Positions 41,759 through 51,496 of a stretch of DNA of 64,000 nt are shown here, piece by piece. The notes below the pieces were generated by a model. That model made no database searches. It worked only from the letters and a program-made list of their open reading frames with translations, and was not told where the DNA came from. The DNA comes from Rudanella paleaurantiibacter (GTDB lineage Bacteria; Bacteroidota; Bacteroidia; Cytophagales; Spirosomataceae): NCBI RefSeq assembly GCF_009184635.1, contig NZ_WELI01000014.1, positions 62,001-126,000 of the forward strand, in the 5' to 3' direction. Numbering within the stretch: position 1 is the stretch's first letter; every line of letters starts with the position of its first letter. The translations under genes were made by a program, and so were the position numbers.

Positions 41759-43456
41759 CTAATATTCTTGCTTAGCCTCAGTGAGGTACTTTTTTACTCG
41801 CGGCTCGAGTTCATCAACATCCAGGTCATTGGGCAAAACGATGATCGTCCTATGACGAGCGCGGCTGGTTGCCACATTAAATCGGTTCGGGTTGAGCGAA
41901 AAATTAAGCCCATTGTTTGGGATGAGTAAGATACAAACATCTACCGTCAACCCCTGAATGCGGTCAATAGTCTCCACGGTTACCCGCTCTGAGTAGCCAA
42001 GATCAGCATAAATACGCTGTTGAAGCTCTTTGACCGTAACAACATAAAACGACAAAACGGCAATCGTAGCTTTCAGATTCAATCGGTGCAACTCCCCTGT
42101 CAGTTGAGTAACCTGGGCAATGGCATTCTGGGGAGCCTTTACACCTGCCGCCATGAGCAATTCAATGAGGTGAACGCTCTTTTCTGGAACCGGAAAGGCA
42201 GGCGGATAGTGAAGAGGTTTGAGTTGAGGTTGTACCGACTGCAAACGCCCGCCGTAGAACGCATTGGTCAGGTACGTGCTGTAAGGGGGTAGCCGGAACG
42301 TTTGCTGAAGAATAAATTTTGAAGTAGTAAGTTCACTGTCGGCCAGGGTGGACAGGCCGTTAAAGGCTTTTTTGAGTGAAGGATGCTCGATGTCGCCGTC
42401 GGTAGTGGCCCGAATAGGTTGTAACTGCATCTGGTCGCCAACGATAACGCATTGTTCGCCGAGATGCCGGGCTGCTCCAATCGTAGCCAGGAACGCCTGG
42501 CTGGCCTCCTCAACAATGACCAAATCAAATTGTGCGCCTGTTGCCAGCCGTGTTTTTTCGCTCAGTTTATAGTAACTGCATAGGAGCAATGTGCCTGGTA
42601 AATGTGCATAGTCGGCACCCTCTCTCAGTTTTGGTAGTCGCTTGGACTCATCGGTCGAAAGGCTGGTTTTATACACGCTTCCTAACTGTAAAAAATCAGT
42701 CAGACCATCCTTCTCAGCTAACTCCATCAGAGCGGTGTTAGTCAAGGCCGTGACCAGTACTTTTTTCCCCTGTCGTAAAAAGTCGGCACATAGATTAGCA
42801 ATGAGGAACGATTTGCCCGTGCCCGGTGGCCCCTGAATAATTATATCCCGGTGAAGCGCTAACTGGGCCGACAGCAGTAGGGACGTGGTGCTATCGTTCG
42901 TCAGTGGTTCGGGGTTCCAGGTTTTGCCCGATACATCAATACTGACGGTATCCTGAAAGCGCGGGTACAGGTGAGCATCCTGGAGTAACGAAATCAGATT
43001 TTCGAGGTAGGCAGTTGGTGGTTCCTGGGGGCCAAGTATAAGGGCAGTACCAGGCGGCAAGTCAGCGAGGAAATTGGCGGTCGCTCCGCGAAAGCCGATG
43101 ACAAGCCGGTCATTTTCCTCAAAGCGATACCAGACTGCCACCAACTCACAAAAACGCTGTGCTTTGGCCTGAATGGTACGGTATGTGGTGTGCTGCCATC
43201 TGGACGGGTCGTTGTGTTCTCTGGCAGCAACAATGGCTGTTATATGCTCATTGCGCCGGGGAAACGGACGTTTGCTGCTGAACCGAAGTATAACGTTTCC
43301 GCGCAACTCGTCAATGCCAGCCAGCATTGCCACGTATAACTTGCCAGCCGCCCGAAGGTTAATTGCCGACTCATTCAGAATCCTGGCGTGTTCGTCTTCC
43401 TGTAACTTATGCTCCCGAATGAGCAGTCGTTCGTGTTGTTTGATAGTTATTTGCAT
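41759..43456 (-). CDS. SF1 helicase (UPF1/Dna2-like) paired with the giant GHKL ATPase
   Basis: This is a 565-residue superfamily 1 helicase. Motif I is IIIQGPPGTGKSFL near residue 207, motif II is DLVIVEEASQA, motif III is CVIVGDQMQLQPI, and the late motifs include VETIDRIQGLTVD and RFNVATSRARH, as in the UPF1-like group. The N-terminal 190 residues have no recognised domain. Its ATG overlaps the stop of the preceding giant gene (TGATG), so the two are translationally coupled and probably act together. It is a candidate effector or translocase of a defence system. Confidence 0.85.
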   Translation of the reverse strand: MQITIKQHERLLIREHKLQEDEHARILNESAINLRAAGKLYVAMLAGIDELRGNVILRFSSKRPFPRRNEHITAIVAAREHNDPSRWQHTTYRTIQAKAQRFCELVAVWYRFEENDRLVIGFRGATANFLADLPPGTALILGPQEPPTAYLENLISLLQDAHLYPRFQDTVSIDVSGKTWNPEPLTNDSTTSLLLSAQLALHRDIIIQGPPGTGKSFLIANLCADFLRQGKKVLVTALTNTALMELAEKDGLTDFLQLGSVYKTSLSTDESKRLPKLREGADYAHLPGTLLLCSYYKLSEKTRLATGAQFDLVIVEEASQAFLATIGAARHLGEQCVIVGDQMQLQPIRATTDGDIEHPSLKKAFNGLSTLADSELTTSKFILQQTFRLPPYSTYLTNAFYGGRLQSVQPQLKPLHYPPAFPVPEKSVHLIELLMAAGVKAPQNAIAQVTQLTGELHRLNLKATIAVLSFYVVTVKELQQRIYADLGYSERVTVETIDRIQGLTVDVCILLIPNNGLNFSLNPNRFNVATSRARHRTIIVLPNDLDVDELEPRVKKYLTEAKQEY

Positions 43457-46400
43457 CAGTCGAGAATATCATCTTCGGCGGGGGTAACATCTACGGGGCC
43501 GGTATCACTCTGGGGTCGTCGTGTTCGGGGAGTGCTGTAATATTCGTCTGTGGGATCGTAGAACATAAACTGCCACGTTTGAGAATACTGTGTCTGTTCA
43601 GCAACGGCAGTCAGGTCTTCCAGTACAGGTGCAGCATTGTTATGCACCCGAAGTAGGGTACGGCTATACCGATCAAGCAGTTCTTGCTGGTCGCTCAATA
43701 TTTCGACATGGTCGTTAATCACCAACGCCCAGCGCGTGTTTGGTTTCCCGAACTCAAGCCATCGGGCGGGCCAAACGTACAGCGTTCCCTTAACCACACT
43801 GCTGATAAAGAAGGTCAGGGTTTTTCCAGTCGCCCGCCCCCGCACGTTTGCTATCTGGTAGTCGTCTGATTCGGCATCCGAACAGTCATATTCTGGATGA
43901 GCATTAAGCCAGTTCAATAGTACATTTTTAGCTTCCTGGTTGCGTTGCTTCTGTTCTTCGGGGCTTAGGCCAACGGATATAGCTGCTTTTTTGGCGAGGG
44001 TGTCAATTGGGGTAACTGTCTGCTCCGATTCAGACTCATCTTCCTGTTCAGATGACCCTACCGGATTATCTCCAGGCTGAGAGATCCCAACCGACGTTTG
44101 AGATGTTGTAAGTTGAACGGGCTGATTTACAACAGGTGATTTGGGTCGCCATTCTTCAGGGACAGGTAGGTTGCGCTGGTCAAAAAGGTCAATTATTTTC
44201 TTCTCGGTACCAAACAGAAAATCATTAAACTGTTTCTGTGAAGTTTTTTCAAGGCTCAGTTTCCGATAAAGGAATTCGATGAGTTTTCCAGCACGTGGCT
44301 CATTCCAGGAGCCGAGATAGTATATTTCTGTTCCGTTTTCATAGAAATCTCTTTCTGTACTTTTCAGGTCGGCCACCTTTTTGCACACAAAGAGAATTTC
44401 ATCAGTCTGATAGAAGGTGAAACTGTTTATGCGTTGGCGGTATTCCTGTTCAAGATTTTGCCAACGGGTGTTATCTTCAGCAAAGGCTATGAATTTCAAG
44501 CGTTTAATGATTTCATATCTCAACTTCCAGTCCTGATGCGGCTTTTCAGATGCAAACTCAAAATCGGCTTCTGTTAAGGTAGTAACGCCAAGTTTTTCGG
44601 CCAGTTTGACTAAATCTTTGTGGATAAGCTGTTTCCATTTACCAATACCCAATTTGAAGCCATCGATGATGACGTAGAGGTCCTTCACGGGTCGCCAATC
44701 GCCCAACTGGTTGGGCAAAGTGCCATTGGCCTTAAAATCGTCAAGGTCGGTCTTGTCGGCTTCTTCGAGAACTGGCGATGGCTTTTTTAGAATGTCAGCT
44801 ACCTTATCCCAGATACCTGCTTCTTTGAGCGAATAAAGATCATGCACTTGGCTGATTCGGCGGAGGTAATAGCGTAACGGAACCGACTGCCGGATGCCCA
44901 GCCATTCTTCCAGTACCTTGTTTTCAACCTCAATGCTGCTCAAGTCAATGGCTGGGGTAAGTGCGGGGTCGTCAATCAGGTCTTTATGCTGGATTGAGTA
45001 CAAGGCCGATGCCGTGACGTATTCACCTGCGAGGTTTGGAATAACTCTCGCTGTCTGAAGCGTAAAGGCTATATAGTTTTTAAATGTGTAATTATTGTAC
45101 CTACAGCTATAGGTCACATTTGCGAGATGTTTGACCAAGGGCCATTTCGTACTCAATACTTTATCCCAAAAGTAGGCCGCTATCTGAGGGCTGGATAGGT
45201 AAGACTGATAGTTAATTAAACTCCAAGGGCTTATGCTGTGTTGAGACGCATAAAGTTTAGCATTGTCAGGTATGTAGTTATGTGTAGTATCCGCATACTT
45301 GCGATACTCATCCGGTAATTCATCCCGACCAACAGACCCTTTATAAATGAACCTTAAATCAGTCTGAACCCCAATAGTAATCAGGAAGTCTTTAAGTTCT
45401 AACTGATCCTCCTGTCTAACGATGTAGTCAGGCGTTACGAAAATCTTGGGTCTAACCTCCTGTGGCAAGAGTTGTTCCAGATCGAGGGCTGGTTTCAAAA
45501 CGCTCGGCAGATGGCACCGGCTGACCGCCAACATTGTGCCTTCATCGGAGCTAACTAACAACCAGAGTTCTGCTAACTTTTTGAGATGAACTTCTGTCAG
45601 CTTTTCCTGCTGGTGCAGGATCAGTAATTCGCCAACCAGTGAAACGGTTGTTTCGGGCGTGTTATAGGTTGACTGATTCGCCAGTAGTTGATCTATCTTA
45701 CGGCTGATAATGTCCTGCTCGGTGGGTACTATAGCTCCAAGTGCTTTGAAGAACTCAACCCATTTCGCCTTGCCGGACCCGGACGTAGCATATTCGTCAG
45801 AAATTTGGTTGGGCAGCTCTACTGATGGCAGTATCGAGTTAATCAGTGTATTCTCTTCATAGTAAGAACCAAGTAAAGCATCCCGCATAGGTACGAGATT
45901 ACCCTCGGCTGTTTTGCATTTGAGGTGATTTATTAGCTCAGCAATGGCTGCTGAGTCAGCTTTAAGGTTGGTGTACTCGCTGATTATCAGCCCGGTAAAA
46001 GAAACGATTTTCTGGGCATCTGACAGGTTTTTAAGACTCGGTAGGACATGCTTCCTAACTGCATCAGAGGTATCGGTGTCAACGCCACAATCCCCAAACA
46101 ACTTTCTCCAATTAACCCCCGTTTGGTCTTGATAAACGTCCGAGACGAAATGAATATCGGTTAAGGAATATTCCTTCACGAGCTGCTTGATGGCATCACT
46201 ACCAGTGTAGCTTTCTGGCAAGTAGCAATCTTTCAGTGGTTTGGGTTGGCCTTCATTAGCTGTGAAAACGACAAGCGTGCTCAACTTTCGCTGAGTACTC
46301 TTCAGCTCATTGGCAGAGATAGTAGGTAGGCTGTCATTTATAGATTGCCATACGCTAATACTGCCTTGCTGAAGCTGTAGATATTCCTCTGATGCCTCGT

Positions 46401-48936
46401 CATCAAAAGCCGTGTACTTGCCGAAGTGGGCGTTTAGCTTAGAAATTTGGTCCAGAATTTCATCCTTTAGAAATGAGGCCGCAGAATATAAGTTGACGTT
46501 GAACCGTTGCCAGAATTTATCCCATTCTGGTTGTTGGTTGGGCGTTTCTGCAAACTCGGAGGAGAGGAGACAGAAATGACCTTTCGGAAACGCTTGGCTT
46601 TCTAACAGGCGGTTTAGTTTAGAATGATGAGCGTACAAACTCAGGTCATTCTGAAAGCTGATAATATGCTCTTCATCGTCTTGCTTACCCCATACTTTGA
46701 ACCAGAATAGTTTGTCCTTACTAAGATGGTCGGTGGTGAGCTTATTGCGATGTTTGAACAGGTATCGATAAAAGCTGAGGTTGTTGGCTTTTTGGCCGAG
46801 TAGGTCATTAACAGCCTGCTTGTTCTGCAAAATGGCCTCCGCAATGAATTCAATGGGATTGTATGACTCAACAGGAACTTTGAACTGACTGGTTTGCTGG
46901 CGTACTTCCGGATGAAGGTAAGCCACTGGCATCCAGTCGAGCAGGGGCTGGTCATCGCCGAGGTCAAGCCAAAGGCCGTTGGCAGTCTGCAACTCATTGT
47001 GCTGGTTGAGGAAAATAGCCTGGTCTTTAAATCCAGCAAGCCAGCGTTTTTCGTGGAGGAGTTGGAGGAAATTGGCGTTGTTGGTGGGGTGTTTTAGCCA
47101 GTCCTGAAATGTGGATTCATCGGTTAGCGACAGTAACTCTTCCCTGCCAAATACCTGGCCTAACCCTGTGGTTGTGCAGAGTCTTTCGATAGGTCGAGTC
47201 TCGGCCTTATCACTGATTGGCTGTTTACTCTGTCCAGTGATTGAAGCAAAGTCATCCTGTAATAATTGGCTCAAACCCGCTTTATCAATCAGCGTATCAT
47301 CGAGACATTGGAGTGTTCCTGATTGGTTGAGAATAAATGGAATTTCCCGGATGGCTTTATCAAACCCTTCCTGAAACGCCTGGCAAACTAAGGTGTCTTG
47401 AGCAGGAGGTTCTGGAATCAGCCGATAGGCAGACGCAACTCGCTCTGGATTCGTCTCAATAATATGCTTGATCCAGACAAATACGTTGTAGCCGATTTCT
47501 TTGAAGACCAGTTCGTTCCATTTATTGTCTGGCGGAATTTGCTCCCGGTTAGCAGTCATCACAAAGTCTGCATTAACCAGAAAAGGAAATCCATAGGTCT
47601 TATCCTCAGTGGGCAGATAAGTGAATAGAACTGTATCAGGTTCTGGAACAATATTCCCATCCTCCAACAGCCCTGCGAAGGTTAGGTTAAGGTAAGGATA
47701 ATCAATTAGTTTTTTTGGTACGTTACCAATCGCAATTAATTCACTACTGTGATCGGAAAAATCAACCTGCGGTGTTTGGTAGATGATGTACGTTTTAGGA
47801 TTTTGATTACCGAGCAGAGTAATCATGTCTCCGTCCACAGACCGTTCTACAAAAAGACGGTTTGCTCCTTCTCCTTCAGTATAAGAAATTCTGTTTATGT
47901 TTTTGAGAAACAGTAGAAAGCGCGGCTCCCCGAAAAACTTCAAGGCTTTGTTTTTGAAGTCTTTACTGTTCGTCTCACCAAACTCAAGGCAGAAAGAAAC
48001 ATTTTCTCTGAAAAAATCTTCGCGGGTTCTTACCTCACGTGGGAACAGGTATTTTTCTCGCCAGATAGGCTTAATCTGCCAGGGTACGTTGTCTGAACCA
48101 ATGTAAGTTTGCTGTTCTGCTAAAAACTCTGATTCGGCTCTGGGGTACATCTTGCCAAAGTCTGAATAGACAGAGTACTCTTTGTCGAAGCAAAATGTAT
48201 ATCCACCTGATGAAATAAACACCCGTTTCGACTGGGTAAACACCGATTTGAAGCCAATACCCTTGTAGCCCGTTGCAGATGCAGTCTGTGACTTAGCACT
48301 GTCTCCTATACTACAAATTGACCTGACATCCCTTTCATCGAACGAGCGGCCGTTATGCTGAATCAAAATGTTTTCATCCAAAGCCGCAAAGTTTACCTGA
48401 ACGGGGCGGTTGTCTACCGGGAAATCGTCAGCATTTTGTAGAATCTCAAATATGAACCGTTCGGTTCGGGTATATAACTCCAACTGGAAGTTTTTCAAGG
48501 ATCTGGCTAAGTCCTTTGCGTCCTTAGGCGATGCTCCCGTTTGACGAAAAATCTTTTTTATAAACTCCTCTTTTTCCATCCTCTTTTGAACCAGATTTGA
48601 TACTTTACCAAAAGGCTGAGGGGGAGCAAAAAGGGGGTTTCTTTTAATCTCTCTTTCATTTTGATTGATCTGGGCATTAAACTGATAATACTCGCCTTCA
48701 GCCAGTTTTGGGTTTGCAAATACGAAGGCGAAGGCTCTCCCTGTCTTTAAACCAATAGCCTCATTATTAGGCGGAAAAAACAATGCGTCTCCTGACATGG
48801 AGCGTAGGTCTGCAAACTTAGCCTTCTTACCATCAGGGTCTGCTACATAACGGCCTATAAATCGCAGTTCGGGTATTTGCCAGTATCGTTTAAGAAGTAT
48901 TTCTAATGAGAATGCCTCTGTAGATGAGTTATTCAT
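43456..48936 (-). CDS. giant sacsin-like GHKL ATPase (1826 residues)
   Basis: I start this gene at the ATG at 48936; a TTG three codons earlier is also open. Residues about 110-330 form a sacsin N-terminal-like Hsp90-type ATP-binding domain: FEILQNADDFP (N box), IQHNGRSFDERDVRSICSIG and GYKGIGFKSVF (G2 box). The next 1400 residues are largely unrecognised, with no Cys-rich or membrane segments. A Ser/Gln/Glu-rich linker near 1640-1690 precedes a C-terminal domain (YDCSDAESDDYQI to RWALVINDHVEIL) that may be a remote nuclease-like (DUF3883-type) fold lacking clear catalytic residues. It is coupled to the SF1 helicase. It is AT-richer than the tra operon, which suggests separate acquisition. 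Confidence 0.8.
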   Translation of the reverse strand: MNNSSTEAFSLEILLKRYWQIPELRFIGRYVADPDGKKAKFADLRSMSGDALFFPPNNEAIGLKTGRAFAFVFANPKLAEGEYYQFNAQINQNEREIKRNPLFAPPQPFGKVSNLVQKRMEKEEFIKKIFRQTGASPKDAKDLARSLKNFQLELYTRTERFIFEILQNADDFPVDNRPVQVNFAALDENILIQHNGRSFDERDVRSICSIGDSAKSQTASATGYKGIGFKSVFTQSKRVFISSGGYTFCFDKEYSVYSDFGKMYPRAESEFLAEQQTYIGSDNVPWQIKPIWREKYLFPREVRTREDFFRENVSFCLEFGETNSKDFKNKALKFFGEPRFLLFLKNINRISYTEGEGANRLFVERSVDGDMITLLGNQNPKTYIIYQTPQVDFSDHSSELIAIGNVPKKLIDYPYLNLTFAGLLEDGNIVPEPDTVLFTYLPTEDKTYGFPFLVNADFVMTANREQIPPDNKWNELVFKEIGYNVFVWIKHIIETNPERVASAYRLIPEPPAQDTLVCQAFQEGFDKAIREIPFILNQSGTLQCLDDTLIDKAGLSQLLQDDFASITGQSKQPISDKAETRPIERLCTTTGLGQVFGREELLSLTDESTFQDWLKHPTNNANFLQLLHEKRWLAGFKDQAIFLNQHNELQTANGLWLDLGDDQPLLDWMPVAYLHPEVRQQTSQFKVPVESYNPIEFIAEAILQNKQAVNDLLGQKANNLSFYRYLFKHRNKLTTDHLSKDKLFWFKVWGKQDDEEHIISFQNDLSLYAHHSKLNRLLESQAFPKGHFCLLSSEFAETPNQQPEWDKFWQRFNVNLYSAASFLKDEILDQISKLNAHFGKYTAFDDEASEEYLQLQQGSISVWQSINDSLPTISANELKSTQRKLSTLVVFTANEGQPKPLKDCYLPESYTGSDAIKQLVKEYSLTDIHFVSDVYQDQTGVNWRKLFGDCGVDTDTSDAVRKHVLPSLKNLSDAQKIVSFTGLIISEYTNLKADSAAIAELINHLKCKTAEGNLVPMRDALLGSYYEENTLINSILPSVELPNQISDEYATSGSGKAKWVEFFKALGAIVPTEQDIISRKIDQLLANQSTYNTPETTVSLVGELLILHQQEKLTEVHLKKLAELWLLVSSDEGTMLAVSRCHLPSVLKPALDLEQLLPQEVRPKIFVTPDYIVRQEDQLELKDFLITIGVQTDLRFIYKGSVGRDELPDEYRKYADTTHNYIPDNAKLYASQHSISPWSLINYQSYLSSPQIAAYFWDKVLSTKWPLVKHLANVTYSCRYNNYTFKNYIAFTLQTARVIPNLAGEYVTASALYSIQHKDLIDDPALTPAIDLSSIEVENKVLEEWLGIRQSVPLRYYLRRISQVHDLYSLKEAGIWDKVADILKKPSPVLEEADKTDLDDFKANGTLPNQLGDWRPVKDLYVIIDGFKLGIGKWKQLIHKDLVKLAEKLGVTTLTEADFEFASEKPHQDWKLRYEIIKRLKFIAFAEDNTRWQNLEQEYRQRINSFTFYQTDEILFVCKKVADLKSTERDFYENGTEIYYLGSWNEPRAGKLIEFLYRKLSLEKTSQKQFNDFLFGTEKKIIDLFDQRNLPVPEEWRPKSPVVNQPVQLTTSQTSVGISQPGDNPVGSSEQEDESESEQTVTPIDTLAKKAAISVGLSPEEQKQRNQEAKNVLLNWLNAHPEYDCSDAESDDYQIANVRGRATGKTLTFFISSVVKGTLYVWPARWLEFGKPNTRWALVINDHVEILSDQQELLDRYSRTLLRVHNNAAPVLEDLTAVAEQTQYSQTWQFMFYDPTDEYYSTPRTRRPQSDTGPVDVTPAEDDILD

Positions 48937-48986
48937 TGGGATCAAAATTTGACTGAAACATAAATATTATTAGACATCTTACAAAA

Positions 48987-49016
48987 ACACCCCGTCAGCA
49001 GCCGCCGACGGGGTGT
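48987..49016 (-). terminator. terminator of the leftward small-gene cluster
   Basis: Read on the minus strand, ACACCCCGTC pairs with GACGGGGTGT around a ten-base loop and is followed by TTTTTG. It lies just past the RecE-like gene stop (49072) and before the giant ATPase gene, so it separates the two leftward transcripts. Confidence 0.85.
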
Positions 49017-49071
49017 CGAGTAATCAATGATAATAAAGCTGGATACCAGCCCGGCGCAAAGGTACGCTTCT

Positions 49072-49689
49072 TTAGCCGCCCCACGATGAGGGTCTGAAAC
49101 CCGTTTCCTGCCAGGAGCGGAGCAGTCGGTGGTACTTCCTTCGGCCACCGTCCATAAAAATGCTGTCGGCCAGCACCTCCACTACGTACAGGTTATGGGG
49201 TTTGTGTTTTTGAATGCCCAGCAGGATGAAGCGGTCGGCGCACTCTCCGGCTTGTCGGCAGCCGTCGAGGTAAAAGGCGGCTTGCCGGTCGTATTCGTAG
49301 CGGTAGCAATTTGATTCAAACTCGCGCTGACTACGGGCCGAGGTCGTTTTTACATCAACAATCAACCCTTCACCGGGCAGGCGAATATCTAAGCGCGCCT
49401 TACAGGGCAAGCCGGTCTGCTCGTCGTTCCAGAACTGTGGGGTTTCTATTTCAGCTTCGGGCAGGAGCCGGGCGAAGAACGCATCGGCCCGCACTACGTC
49501 CAGCATTCGCCGGGTCGCGGTGGCTCCTTTCCCGCTCGGTACGGTGTCGCTGTCGAGCAGCAGGTAGTCATGAAAGCGGGTGCCAAACTCCTGCGCCTGA
49601 CTGGTGTTGCGCTGCGGCAGACCAAAAATGTGATTTTTCAGTTCGGTCAGGTCACTGTTGGCAATTCGGTTTAATTGTCGGTAATCCAT
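49072..49689 (-). CDS. PD-(D/E)XK nuclease, RecE/DUF3799-like
   Basis: The predicted 205-residue protein starts at the ATG at 49689 (MDYRQLNRIANSDL). The longer frame to 49782 adds a Pro-rich, implausible stretch. The nuclease core is GLPCKARLDIRLPGEGLIVDVKTTSA (about residues 95-120): the first Asp, then Asp-x-Lys. FGTRFHDYLLL supplies the upstream helix and YDRQAAFYLDG the Gln helix, as in phage RecE-type exonucleases. It is likely a recombination or DNA-processing exonuclease on the plasmid. It is the last gene of a leftward cluster of small genes. Confidence 0.75.
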   Translation of the reverse strand: MDYRQLNRIANSDLTELKNHIFGLPQRNTSQAQEFGTRFHDYLLLDSDTVPSGKGATATRRMLDVVRADAFFARLLPEAEIETPQFWNDEQTGLPCKARLDIRLPGEGLIVDVKTTSARSQREFESNCYRYEYDRQAAFYLDGCRQAGECADRFILLGIQKHKPHNLYVVEVLADSIFMDGGRRKYHRLLRSWQETGFRPSSWGG

Positions 49690-49797
49690 AGATTTTGATT
49701 TTGGGCCACAGGGGAAGAAAGACCAGCAGGGTGGGTAGTGCCTGGAACGGCGGGGGTGCAGGGGGGAAGTACCCCCTGCCACCTTCCCTCGGCCATA

Positions 49798-50175
49798 TTA
49801 CGGCCAGTCGAAAGACACCACCATCAAAAACGGCTCTGTATATACGTCGCCAATAAACTTTACCTTCTGCCGGATTTCTTCGACCGTCGATGCTGGTGCA
49901 ATGGTGTTGCCCTCGTCGTCGCAACCCGTTACGATAGCGATGCCGTGAATGCGCCCGTAATACCCGTCAAACTGGAAGGCGGGCGGCTGCGGCTCCACTA
50001 ACAGGGCCTCGTCGTCCACCGTCAGCGCGTCGCCGTTCGGTTGCCGACAAACGATGTCGATGCACTGACAGCCGATGTGGTCGTAAACCGCTCTCAGGCT
50101 ATTGTTTTTCAGTTCAATTTCTTCGACTACCCGGCGCGTCGGGTCAATGCTGATTACTTTGAAAGGCTTGCTCAT
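49798..50175 (-). CDS. DUF3846-like small protein
   Basis: This 125-residue protein starts at the ATG at 50175; an ATG two codons earlier is equally possible. It resembles DUF3846 proteins of plasmids and phages: LRAVYDHIGCQCIDIVCR near the start, ALTVDDEALLVEPQPP in the middle and IHGIAIVTGCDDEGNTI later. The function of this family is unknown. It precedes the RecE-like gene by about 110 bases in the same direction. Confidence 0.6.
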   Translation of the reverse strand: MSKPFKVISIDPTRRVVEEIELKNNSLRAVYDHIGCQCIDIVCRQPNGDALTVDDEALLVEPQPPAFQFDGYYGRIHGIAIVTGCDDEGNTIAPASTVEEIRQKVKFIGDVYTEPFLMVVSFDWP

Positions 50176-50279
50176 TATCATTGATGAAATTAAAAAGTTT
50201 TGAAATGGATGGAGAGGGGGCCGGACGTTCAGCCGTTACGCTGCAACCTGTGGGGCGAAACGCCCGGCCATATTCCTGC

Positions 50280-50981
50280 TTAATTTGTCAGTAATGCCGG
50301 TTCTTCGTCGCCGTTGCCGTTGAACGGGTTAAAGAAGTTGTACGCCGTTTTCACGTCGGCCACGTCGGTAAGGGTCTCCTGCCGGAAAAACTTACGGCCC
50401 TCGGCGTATGCCTTTAACTCGCGGGTACGTTCGGGGTCGCCAAACTGATATTTGAAGCTGGCAATGTGGTAAATGCCCTTTGGCTGAATCTTGGTGTTTT
50501 CCTTCTTCTCAGCGGTAGCCGTTATCACCACGTCGGCAAGCGTCATGTCGTCGTAGTAAAGCGGCTCAATCAGCCGGAAAATATTGTCCACAGAATACCC
50601 GTGAAAGAGTACCGCCGAAACGCAATCCTGCGCGTCGATGAAGAAAATTTCCGCCCAGTTTTTCGTACCCATTTTCAGGATATTATCCGTGAAGATGCGC
50701 CACGCAAGGGGCTGAAACGTGAGCGTTTGACCGATTTTATCCACGCCGTTTATATTAAACTGGCCCTCTTTGGCATCAAACCGGTATTGCTTGGGGTGGC
50801 CCTCCAAATACTTATACTTGGGGACTACTTCACCCGTCAGGGGGTGTACTCTCTCCCAAATTTTGAGGGAGGGAGCGGCTACTAATTCCGTTGAAACGTC
50901 GGGGTTCTGGATGGCTTCCATGTGTTCGGTTGTGTTGTTGTTTACTGTTGCTGAGGGGGTTACTTTGCCGTTTGCTTTCAT
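50280..50981 (-). CDS. hypothetical plasmid protein
   Basis: This 233-residue soluble protein is of unrecognised family. It has an N-terminal Asn/Thr-rich region, then a globular body (IWERVHPLTGEVVPKYKYLEG, LAWRIFTDNIL, NWAEIFFIDAQDCVSAVLFHGYSVDNI) and an acidic tail. The body, with alternating strands and helices, reminds me of proteins found beside RecE/RecT-like genes on phages and plasmids, but I cannot name it. It lies in the same leftward cluster as the nuclease. Confidence 0.6.
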   Translation of the reverse strand: MKANGKVTPSATVNNNTTEHMEAIQNPDVSTELVAAPSLKIWERVHPLTGEVVPKYKYLEGHPKQYRFDAKEGQFNINGVDKIGQTLTFQPLAWRIFTDNILKMGTKNWAEIFFIDAQDCVSAVLFHGYSVDNIFRLIEPLYYDDMTLADVVITATAEKKENTKIQPKGIYHIASFKYQFGDPERTRELKAYAEGRKFFRQETLTDVADVKTAYNFFNPFNGNGDEEPALLTN

Positions 50982-51044
50982 GGCGTTGAGGGGTTAAAAA
51001 GTTGGTTAGTGGCCCGGTGGTTGCCCATCCGGGCCGTTAGTTGA

Positions 51045-51272
51045 TTAGTTGTATTCGGGTTCAAATTCTTCGGCTTCACAAAGCGCGGCTTCTTCGATGG
51101 CTTGCTGGTCGTCGGCACTAAAGGCACTTAGCGGTATCAGGTGGTTTCCTAATCTCACCGCCTTTATATCGACCTCGGCGGGGTCTCCGGGATACCAGTA
51201 ATCGGCAGGTGTTCCGGGCGTATGGCTGAATTCAACTTCGAGTTCGATTTCAAGCGTTACTGTCGTCGTCAT
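51045..51272 (-). CDS. hypothetical small acidic protein
   Basis: This 75-residue protein is rich in Glu, Ala and Pro, with no recognised motif. The spacing (two bases after the next upstream gene), the common strand and its normal composition make it a likely real gene of the leftward small-gene cluster. Confidence 0.5.
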   Translation of the reverse strand: MTTTVTLEIELEVEFSHTPGTPADYWYPGDPAEVDIKAVRLGNHLIPLSAFSADDQQAIEEAALCEAEEFEPEYN

Positions 51273-51274
51273 GG

Positions 51275-51454
51275 TCAGTAGATTTCGGTGAAAAATTCCT
51301 CGACGGATGGCATATACAAGGCTTGAATCGTGCTATTGAGCGTTCCCCGTTCCTCGAAACTGTGATAGTTGGGGCGGCTCTCCGATAGGCTGACCATTTC
51401 GCGGTTTACGTCCGTCGTCGGCTGCTCGGTTTGTGGTTGGTTGGTCGTTTTCAT
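51275..51454 (-). CDS. hypothetical short protein
   Basis: This gene encodes 59 residues from the ATG at 51454 (MKTTNQPQ); a longer frame to 51496 is open. It is hydrophilic, Thr/Gln/Glu-rich and unrecognised. It heads the leftward cluster and sits opposite a well-formed rightward promoter. Confidence 0.4.
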   Translation of the reverse strand: MKTTNQPQTEQPTTDVNREMVSLSESRPNYHSFEERGTLNSTIQALYMPSVEEFFTEIY

Positions 51455-51496
51455 GTGCTTTTCTGTATCATTGATTACTCTGTAAAGATAATACAC

